Shown here: positions 1 through 4,425 of the stretch, in pieces
How positions within the stretch are numbered: position 1 is the stretch's first letter
Layout: the number at the start of each line of letters is the position of its first letter
From: an uncultured Lachnospiraceae bacterium
GTDB taxonomy: Bacteria > Bacillota > Clostridia > Lachnospirales > Lachnospiraceae
Direction of reading: 5' to 3'
Assembly: GCA_910588405.1 (NCBI GenBank)
Contig: CAJUPT010000115.1
Coordinates: 1 to 6,070, forward strand
Length of the DNA stretch: 6,070 bases
Program-made: the position numbers and the translations under genes
The notes under the pieces: generated by a model
The model's database searches: none
Told to the model about the DNA's origin: nothing
The model's input: only the letters and a program-made list of their open reading frames with translations

Positions 1-43
1 CACGGTCCTGCGGATATTGTGATCCGCAGGACCGTGCCTTTTT
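1..43. terminator. Strong terminator hairpin, probably bidirectional, at the end of the SASP gene
   Basis: Positions 1-15 (CACGGTCCTGCGGAT) pair perfectly with 22-36, giving a 15-bp GC-rich stem with a 6-base loop. On the plus strand the stem is followed by CC and five T (39-43), so it would end transcription of an unseen gene to the left. On the minus strand it lies about 40 bases past the SASP stop codon and is preceded by an A-rich stretch, which fits a shared bidirectional terminator. The minus-strand U-tract would lie outside the window, so that half is inference. Confidence 0.85.
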
Positions 44-78
44 CAGCTTTTTAATCAGTGTTCGATTTTGTTCTTAGC

Positions 79-285
79 TTATTTGCCGGACATCTGCTTT
101 TCCTGAGCTTCGATCATCTTCTTAACCATATAGCCGCCTACGGAGCCGTTCTGGTAAGAGGTCAGGTTGCCGTTGTAACCGTTTGATAAGGGTACTCCCA
201 GCTCGTCCGCTACTTCCATTTTAAATTTATCCATTGCTTCTTTTGCGTCAGGTACTTCGATTCTGTTTCTTGTCGTATTAGACAT
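79..285 (-). CDS. Alpha/beta-type small acid-soluble spore protein (SASP)
   Basis: A 68-residue alpha/beta SASP. Proteins of this family coat DNA in the dormant spore, protect it from UV and heat, and are degraded by the GPR protease at germination to supply amino acids. Visible family marks are the GPR-type cleavage context FKMEVADELG at residues 21-30 (expected cut between E24 and V25) and the conserved C-terminal block NGSVGGYMVKKMIEA at residues 46-60, which belongs to the DNA-binding helix-turn-helix-like fold. Length is normal for the family (about 60-75). The start is fixed by ATG at 283-285 with AAGGAGG at 295-301, nine bases upstream. The gene is monocistronic in appearance, with a forespore-type promoter at 352-379 and a strong terminator at 1-43. 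Genomes of this type usually carry several SASP paralogues, so I give no specific ssp letter. Confidence 0.96.
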   Translation of the reverse strand: MSNTTRNRIEVPDAKEAMDKFKMEVADELGVPLSNGYNGNLTSYQNGSVGGYMVKKMIEAQEKQMSGK

Positions 286-331
286 AATGAAACGCCTCCT
301 TCTTGTGTGGTTTCTTTTCTTTTTGTTTTTT

Positions 332-346
332 GTAACTTTACGTTAC
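332..346 (-). repeat. Short inverted repeat at the predicted 5' end of the SASP mRNA
   Basis: GTAACTTTACGTTAC is a 5-bp inverted repeat (GTAAC/GTTAC) around a 5-base loop. Given the -10 element at 352-358, transcription should start near 344-346, so the repeat would form the first bases of the transcript. A 5'-terminal stem-loop can stabilise mRNA; that role is inferred and the stem is weak. It could also be chance. Confidence 0.35.
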
Positions 347-351
347 ACCCA

Positions 352-379
352 TAGTATGTTCCGTCTGTCCGGGAATACA
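352..379 (-). promoter_or_regulatory. Sigma-G/sigma-F-type forespore promoter of the SASP gene
   Basis: Read on the minus strand, TGTATT (374-379) is followed after 15 bases by CATACTA (352-358). The -10 matches the forespore consensus (CATNNTA / CAWWMTA) completely, and the -35 matches the TGNAT part of the sigma-G -35. The spacing is normal for this sigma class. It lies about 66 bases upstream of the start codon of a SASP gene, the classical sigma-G target, so sequence and context agree. Sigma-F and sigma-G sites overlap in consensus; sigma-G is chosen from the target. Confidence 0.75.
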
Positions 380-430
380 CTAGAAGGTTCTGGGGGCAAT
401 GTAAGATTTTGGATATCTTTTTTAATCCCA

Positions 431-1396
431 TTAAAAACGCCAGCAGAATATGATCATAGCGGCGGCCGCTACATGAAGCAGCCGAACAATGATGTAAAAT
501 TTCATAGAAAACGCAGCTTCATCAGTCACGCTTTTCGTCTGGGATAGTCCGGAGCAGCCGCCGAAGGTACAGAAGATAGCGCATAATATAGCCTGTTGTC
601 TGATAGGAAAGCCTGCGTTTTTGGCGGCATTGATGCCAATGGTCATTTCGCTTAAGCCAGGCAGCAGCGTCCGCATAAACGGGCTGAGAAAATGAAAATT
701 TTGAATCCATACCGATAGTATGGAGAAAATCATCATATAAATACCGATTTTAATCATTATTTTAACGGAAGCTTCCATCGCCTGTTCTAACAGTGGCATG
801 ACTTTTGGCGGGGCTTCAAACCGGAGTTCCGGTTGATTATTGAACCGGCCTTTGATTTGTCGTTTTGGCCGATTGCTTAATTGTTTTTCAGACTGATGTG
901 TTACTTGATTTACCGGCTGAATGTTTGAAAAAGATTTCACATTTGTTTGTTTGGAGAAAAAGAATACCGGAATCAGAAGAAGGACCGCAGGCAGATAGAC
1001 GGCCCAAGTTACCGCTGGAATCCGGATAAATCCGGTTAAAAACATAGGACTTGGCAGATTGCAGCAGCACATTAGCCACTGGCCCTGCTTTTTTGTAACC
1101 GAACCTTCTTTTACCAGGTCACAGGCTGCTTTTGCCCCCATTGGATAGCCGCACAGAAAGCCCAGAAGCACCGCGTACCATTTTCCTGAGGCCATTCCCA
1201 AAGCGGCAAATAAATTGGAAGCCAGAAGAAAAGGAAAAAGAACAGGAATGACGGTATTTGCCCATAAGGTCAATCCTGCATACGCGCCGGTCCGGGCAGT
1301 CTGGGGAAAACAGAGCAGAAATATAAAAACCAGACAGAGCAGTATGTAGATTCCCGTATTTTTCAGTTCTTGTTTGGTAGATTCCCAATAATTCAA
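431..1396 (-). CDS. YlbJ-like / nucleoside-recognition (Gate) domain sporulation membrane protein
   Basis: A 321-residue polytopic membrane protein resembling sporulation protein YlbJ and the nucleoside-recognition (Gate) family. Hydrophobic segments occur near residues 15-31, 45-65, 72-82, 120-147, 212-232 and 296-319. Family-like motifs are GYPMGAK (83-89), CNLPSPMF (112-119), GLSEMTIG (247-254) and GGCSGLSQ (279-286); B. subtilis YlbJ has similar GYPxGAK and SGLS motifs. YlbJ is a mother-cell protein needed for normal spore formation; its transported molecule, if any, is unsettled. At 321 residues it is shorter than B. subtilis YlbJ (about 400). A hydrophilic Gln/Asn/Lys-rich linker (151-199) separates the two halves and probably faces the cytosol. 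No ATG start fits: TTG at 1394-1396 has AGAGG six bases upstream (1403-1407), while an in-frame TTG at 1423 has no ribosome site. No terminator is visible before the SASP promoter, so read-through into that gene is possible. Confidence 0.75.
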   Translation of the reverse strand: MNYWESTKQELKNTGIYILLCLVFIFLLCFPQTARTGAYAGLTLWANTVIPVLFPFLLASNLFAALGMASGKWYAVLLGFLCGYPMGAKAACDLVKEGSVTKKQGQWLMCCCNLPSPMFLTGFIRIPAVTWAVYLPAVLLLIPVFFFSKQTNVKSFSNIQPVNQVTHQSEKQLSNRPKRQIKGRFNNQPELRFEAPPKVMPLLEQAMEASVKIMIKIGIYMMIFSILSVWIQNFHFLSPFMRTLLPGLSEMTIGINAAKNAGFPIRQQAILCAIFCTFGGCSGLSQTKSVTDEAAFSMKFYIIVRLLHVAAAAMIIFCWRF

Positions 1397-1471
1397 GCGA
1401 CGCCTCTGGATGATCAAATGCAATTAGTTTACTTTATTCAGATCGGGCGGCGGATAGAACGGGCTTTTGCC

Positions 1472-1501
1472 TTGACGATGCATTCGGTAACGTGATATAT
1501 T
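1472..1501 (+). promoter_or_regulatory. Sigma-A-type promoter with extended -10, for pepD
   Basis: TTGACG (1472-1477) is followed after 18 bases by TATATT (1496-1501), which is preceded by TGA, giving the extended -10 form TGnTATATT. Transcription would start near 1508 and leave a leader of about 70 bases before the pepD ATG. The match is strong and correctly oriented. Between 1424 and 1471 I see no other clear element, and no convincing promoter for the divergent membrane-protein gene. Confidence 0.75.
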
Positions 1502-1579
1502 ATTTTGTGAGAAATCCAAAAAACTTATATCCAAGGTAAACTTTCAAATTCAATATATATGCGATGAGGAGGCTATGAA

Positions 1580-3040
1580 ATGGAGTACAAATTGGCAGGT
1601 CTGGAACCGTCCAGGGTATTTTATTATTTTGAGGAGATCAGCAGGATTCCCCGGGGCTCCGGGAATACGAAGGGGGTCAGCGACTACTGTAAAGCCCAGG
1701 CGGAACGGATGGGTCTGTACTGCCGCCAGGACGAATGGAATAACATCATTATCAAAAAACCGGGAACGCCCGGCTATGAAGCTGCTCCCACAGTGATGCT
1801 GCAAGGGCATCTGGATATGGTGGCGGAGAAAGTAAGCAGTTCGTCTCATGACTTTCTAAAAGACCCTCTGGACCTGTTTGTGGAGGATGGTTGGATCGGC
1901 GCTAAGGACACCACTCTTGGCGGAGATAACGGCATCGCCATCGCTTTATGCTTGGCGCTGCTGGAGGATGACACGCTGGCTCACCCGCCGTTAGAATGTG
2001 TGTTTACCACCGAGGAAGAGGTGGGAATGGACGGCGCCAAAGGTATCGATCTTTCTGACTGTATGAGCCGTTATCTGATTAATCTGGATTCCGAGGAGGA
2101 AGGGTATTTGCTGTCCGGCTGTGCCGGGGGAATGCGCTGTGACCTGAAGCTTCCGGTGCGCCGGGTCCAGGTCAGCAGCCACTTTTACGCTGTGAAGCTT
2201 AGCGGCCTTGTGGGCGGTCATTCCGGCAGCGACATCAACCTGGAACGGGGGAATGCCAATGTGCTGCTGGGCCGCTTCCTGTACTTCCTTTCCAAAAAGG
2301 TTCCTTTTGCCATAAAAGAGATGGCAGGCGGTGCATTGGACAATGTGATTACCAGGGAAAGCAAGGCGGTGATCGCTCTGGAGGACGCAAGCCGCCCGGC
2401 CTTTGAACAGGCTGCTCAGGAAATGCGGGATATCTGGAAAAATGAATATCGGAGCACAGATCCGGATATCACCCTTACCGTGACTGACGAAGGGGAGAAA
2501 ACAGAGACTGTGGTTTCCCCTGTAGATCAGGAAAAAATGCTGTTTCTTCTGATGGAAGCGCCCTACGGCGTGCAGCATATGAGCATGGAGATGGAAGGGC
2601 TGGTGGAGACATCTCTGAATCTGGGTATTTTAAGGCTGGAGCAGGAGGCATTCCATATACGTTACGCCGTCCGCAGCAGCGTGGGCTCCAGAAAGGAGCT
2701 GATTGCTGACAGACTGGAATATCTGATTCAGTTTATCGGAGGCGAATATGTCCGGGGCGCAGACTATCCGGAATGGCAGTACCAGAAAGAATCCAAATTG
2801 CGTGCTTTGGTCTGTGACGTTTACCGGAAGGTGAGCGGAAACGAGATGGTGGTGCAGGCCATCCATGCAGGTTTGGAGTGTGGTCTGCTGATGGAAAAAA
2901 TGCCTGGCCTTGACGCCGTCTCCATGGGTCCGGACATGAAGGATGTGCATACCCCTTCAGAGCGGCTGAGCATCGCATCGACAGCCAGGACTTATGCCTT
3001 TTTGAAAGAGGTGCTGGCGGCTGTGAAGAACGGGTTTTAA
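1580..3040 (+). CDS. pepD: Aminoacyl-histidine dipeptidase PepD (M20 family)
   Basis: A 486-residue cytosolic di-zinc dipeptidase of the M20C/PepD type, which hydrolyses Xaa-His dipeptides such as carnosine and other short peptides for amino-acid supply. The length matches E. coli PepD (485). Every expected catalytic position is visible: H77 and D79 in GHLDM, bridging D116 in GGDNG, the general base E146 and ligand E147 in TTEEEVGM, D170 in INLDSEEE, and the C-terminal ligand H457 in DVHTPSE. The middle part (about 200-390) is the lid/dimerisation domain, with GGHSGSDI at 212-219. The start is ATG at 1580, with TGAGGAGG ending at 1572, seven bases upstream; the ATG at 1575 is too close to that site and in another frame. 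The gene has its own promoter (1472-1501) and a hairpin after the stop (3076-3119), so it is probably monocistronic. The enzyme should be active; exact substrate range cannot be told from sequence. Confidence 0.96.
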   Translation: MEYKLAGLEPSRVFYYFEEISRIPRGSGNTKGVSDYCKAQAERMGLYCRQDEWNNIIIKKPGTPGYEAAPTVMLQGHLDMVAEKVSSSSHDFLKDPLDLFVEDGWIGAKDTTLGGDNGIAIALCLALLEDDTLAHPPLECVFTTEEEVGMDGAKGIDLSDCMSRYLINLDSEEEGYLLSGCAGGMRCDLKLPVRRVQVSSHFYAVKLSGLVGGHSGSDINLERGNANVLLGRFLYFLSKKVPFAIKEMAGGALDNVITRESKAVIALEDASRPAFEQAAQEMRDIWKNEYRSTDPDITLTVTDEGEKTETVVSPVDQEKMLFLLMEAPYGVQHMSMEMEGLVETSLNLGILRLEQEAFHIRYAVRSSVGSRKELIADRLEYLIQFIGGEYVRGADYPEWQYQKESKLRALVCDVYRKVSGNEMVVQAIHAGLECGLLMEKMPGLDAVSMGPDMKDVHTPSERLSIASTARTYAFLKEVLAAVKNGF

Positions 3041-3075
3041 GGAATCGGATACAGATTATTATGTCTTTCTTTACA

Positions 3076-3119
3076 AAGAATCCGGCAAATGCGTTATTCG
3101 CGCATTCTGTCGGATTCTT
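3076..3119 (+). terminator. Stem-loop terminator after pepD
   Basis: AAGAATCCG (3076-3084) pairs perfectly with CGGATTCTT (3111-3119), and inside it AATGCG (3088-3093) pairs with CGCATT (3101-3106) across an asymmetric internal loop. The stem lies 36 bases past the pepD stop. The tail after it is T-rich but interrupted (ATTCCTATCTT), so termination may be less complete than at 4145-4189, and some read-through into the M23 gene is possible. Confidence 0.7.
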
Positions 3120-3216
3120 ATTCCTATCTTATCATGGAGGCAAAAGGGGGAATCAAGTATGAATCCAGACAGCCCCGCATAAATATAAGAGAGAAAAAGT
3201 TGTTAGAGGGTATGGT

Positions 3217-4104
3217 TTGGGGAAATATTTAAGGCGAGCTGTTTTTCGCTACGTGGCGCCAGTCTGCGTCCTGGGGTTGATGATTCTGCTTTTACATGAT
3301 TTTTTTCTGGTAAATACATCATATTATCAATTGGCATACGATACGGTGTTCGGGGAAGACTTTCGGAATATGAGCTTTCCTGATGGCGGCCTGGCCAGCC
3401 TGTATTCTCTGGCGTACCAGTGGGAAGAGAATCCTTATGATGTGATCACAACGGCCATGATCGACGCAGGCTATTGTTTTGCAGGGACAGCAAAGGTGCT
3501 GTCCCATTTGCAGTTTGAGCAGCTGTATACAGGTATGCAGAATCAGAAGCCGGTGGAATACCGGAAGCTTAGAAATGGCTATGAGGCGGCCCTTGCCGAC
3601 CTGCGCTGCTTTCCGGTGCTGAAATGTCCGTCTCAGGACCTAGAGCGCCTGTATTACGAAAATGGCTGGGGTGATCCCAGGACCTATGGCGGCGAGCGTC
3701 CTCATGAGGGAATCGATTTGATGGATCGGGAGAATACAAGGGGTGTTTTGCCTATCGTCAGCATGACGGACGGTACCGTTACCAGGCTTGGCTGGCTAGA
3801 GCTTGGCGGCTGGCGGGTGGGCGTTACATCTCCCTCGGGTGGCTATTTTTATTATGCCCATCTGGCTTCCTACGCCGAAGGCTTAGCGGAAGGGCAGGAG
3901 GTGAAAGCCGGGCAGCTGTTAGGCTTTATGGGGGATACTGGATACAGTACCGTGGAGGGGACGACGGGGAATTTTGACGTCCACCTTCATGTGGGAATGT
4001 ACTTAAACGCCGGCACCCGTGAGGAAATCAGTGTGAATCCGTACTGGATATTAAAGTATTTGGAGGAAAAGACCGTAGCGTATCAGTACCGGGAGGTCAG
4101 GTGA
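3217..4104 (+). CDS. Membrane-anchored M23/LytM-family metallopeptidase
   Basis: A 295-residue predicted peptidoglycan endopeptidase that cuts peptide cross-links in the wall. Residues 1-10 are basic, residues 11-32 form one transmembrane anchor, and the rest should be outside the cytoplasmic membrane. The C-terminal LytM domain (about 160-280) has the full zinc and catalytic set: H163 and D167 in RPHEGID, H215 in YYAHL, and H256/H258 in VHLH. Thus it is predicted active, unlike degenerate LytM partners. Residues about 35-155 (with FPDGGLASLYSLAYQW and ENPYDVITTAMIDAGYCF) belong to no domain I recognise. The start is a TTG at 3217, chosen because AGAGGG (3205-3210) lies six bases upstream and no in-frame ATG fits. 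A weak -10-like TATAAG occurs at 3184-3189 without a good -35. An overlapping reading frame (3134-3232) raises the possibility of a longer N-terminus. The gene ends in a strong terminator. Roles in growth, division or sporulation cannot be separated from sequence; SpoIIQ is related but I do not claim it. Confidence 0.88.
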   Translation: MGKYLRRAVFRYVAPVCVLGLMILLLHDFFLVNTSYYQLAYDTVFGEDFRNMSFPDGGLASLYSLAYQWEENPYDVITTAMIDAGYCFAGTAKVLSHLQFEQLYTGMQNQKPVEYRKLRNGYEAALADLRCFPVLKCPSQDLERLYYENGWGDPRTYGGERPHEGIDLMDRENTRGVLPIVSMTDGTVTRLGWLELGGWRVGVTSPSGGYFYYAHLASYAEGLAEGQEVKAGQLLGFMGDTGYSTVEGTTGNFDVHLHVGMYLNAGTREEISVNPYWILKYLEEKTVAYQYREVR

Positions 4105-4144
4105 GAAGGCAAAATACAAAAAGCATTGAATGTTTTCGTGTCGT

Positions 4145-4189
4145 AATAGCAGATTCATGATAGGTCTACTCATGGGTCTGCTATTTTTT
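4145..4189 (+). terminator. Rho-independent terminator after the M23 gene
   Basis: AATAGCAGA (4145-4153) pairs perfectly with TCTGCTATT (4177-4185); within it CATGA (4156-4160) and TCATG (4170-4174) extend the stem past a two-base internal loop. The stem runs directly into a T-tract (4184-4189). It sits about 40 bases past the M23 stop codon and separates that gene from the pflB unit. Confidence 0.9.
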
Positions 4190-4200
4190 GGTATTCAGAG

Positions 4201-4253
4201 CAAATGAACGAAAGCATTTGACATTACAAATGAAACAATTATTAAAAATAATT
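4201..4253 (+). repeat. Overlapping inverted repeats around the pflB-unit promoter
   Basis: CAAATG (4201-4206), CATTTG (4215-4220) and CAAATG (4227-4232) alternate in orientation, so the central copy can pair with either neighbour, and it supplies the first bases of the TTGACA -35. A second perfect inverted repeat, AATTATT-AAA-AATAATT (4237-4253), covers the likely -10. The arrangement suggests operator sites for a dimeric regulator, but it matches no consensus I can name (not the Fnr/Crp TGTGA-N6-TCACA, nor a good Rex box). AT-rich DNA can produce such repeats by chance. Confidence 0.4.
4218..4245 (+). promoter_or_regulatory. Sigma-A-type promoter upstream of the small ORF and pflB
   Basis: A perfect -35 TTGACA (4218-4223) is followed after 16 bases by TATTAA (4240-4245), an imperfect -10. 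Transcription would start near 4252, leaving a leader of about 170 bases before pflB that includes the small ORF at 4286-4405. It lies just past the upstream terminator, so it is the natural promoter for this unit. The exact -10 is uncertain because the region is AT-rich. Confidence 0.6.
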
Positions 4254-4285
4254 TTTCTGCGCATAATACATTCGTGAGGAAATCG

Positions 4286-4405
4286 GTGATCTTTAAAAAG
4301 AATCCGGCGTTTGTCGTAATATATGGGGCGGCGGATGTACTCACAGTCATGTACGCAGAGGATTTTGTGAAAGAAGGAGCAGAAGATTTTAGGCGTACAT
4401 CATAA
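4286..4405 (+). CDS. Possible small protein or leader peptide upstream of pflB, function unknown
   Basis: An open frame of 39 codons runs from GTG at 4286 to TAA at 4403-4405, ending 20 bases before the pflB ATG. AGGA (4277-4280) lies five bases before the GTG, a short but workable spacing; another in-frame GTG at 4274 has no ribosome site. The peptide begins VIFKKNPAFVVIYGAADVL, continues with an acidic stretch (YAEDF, KEGAEDF) and ends RRTS. A hydrophobic segment leading to GAADVLT followed by acidic residues loosely recalls many short orphan peptides of Clostridia, but I cannot assign a family. It has no signal peptide of normal form and no Cys. It would be co-transcribed with pflB and could act by translational coupling. 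It may equally be a chance open frame; transcript and conservation data are not available here. Confidence 0.4.
   Translation: MIFKKNPAFVVIYGAADVLTVMYAEDFVKEGAEDFRRTS
4349..4400 (+). repeat. 8-bp inverted repeat in the pflB leader
   Basis: ATGTACGC (4349-4356) is the exact reverse complement of GCGTACAT (4393-4400), with 36 bases between. In RNA it would form a stem whose loop holds a purine-rich AAGAAGGAG (4371-4379), ending about 10 bases before the pflB Shine-Dalgarno site (4411-4416). It overlaps the end of the small ORF, so ribosomes translating that frame would open it. A regulatory role is inference; the loop is long and chance is possible. Confidence 0.3.
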
Positions 4406-4425
4406 AGCGGAAGGAGTGTGTGCGG

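Noticed and set aside
404..425. Plus-strand hairpin AAGAT/ATCTT followed by T's
   Set aside because: Only five weak pairs, and no plus-strand gene precedes it; no support as a terminator.
287..547. 86-codon plus-strand frame beginning with a hydrophobic, signal-like stretch
   Set aside because: It starts inside the SASP ribosome-site region without its own ribosome site, and runs across the SASP promoter and antisense into the membrane-protein gene. The hydrophobic start comes from the T-rich leader.
1424..1579. Search for a sigma-E or sigma-A promoter for the divergent YlbJ-like gene
   Set aside because: Several partial matches exist in this AT-rich stretch, but none had an acceptable -35/-10 pair with correct spacing, so none is annotated.
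1991..2578. 195-codon minus-strand frame within pepD
   Set aside because: Antisense shadow of a fully conserved dipeptidase; no ribosome site and no recognisable motif.
3075..3086. 12-base direct repeat AAAGAATCCGGC at 3075-3086 and 4297-4308
   Set aside because: About one 12-base match is expected by chance in a window of this size, and one copy belongs to a terminator stem.
4237..4253. AT palindrome read as a Rex box or as a terminator
   Set aside because: It lacks the TTGTTAA-N4-TTAACAA form of a Rex site, and an all-AT 7-bp stem is too weak to terminate. It is kept only as an unassigned repeat at the promoter.
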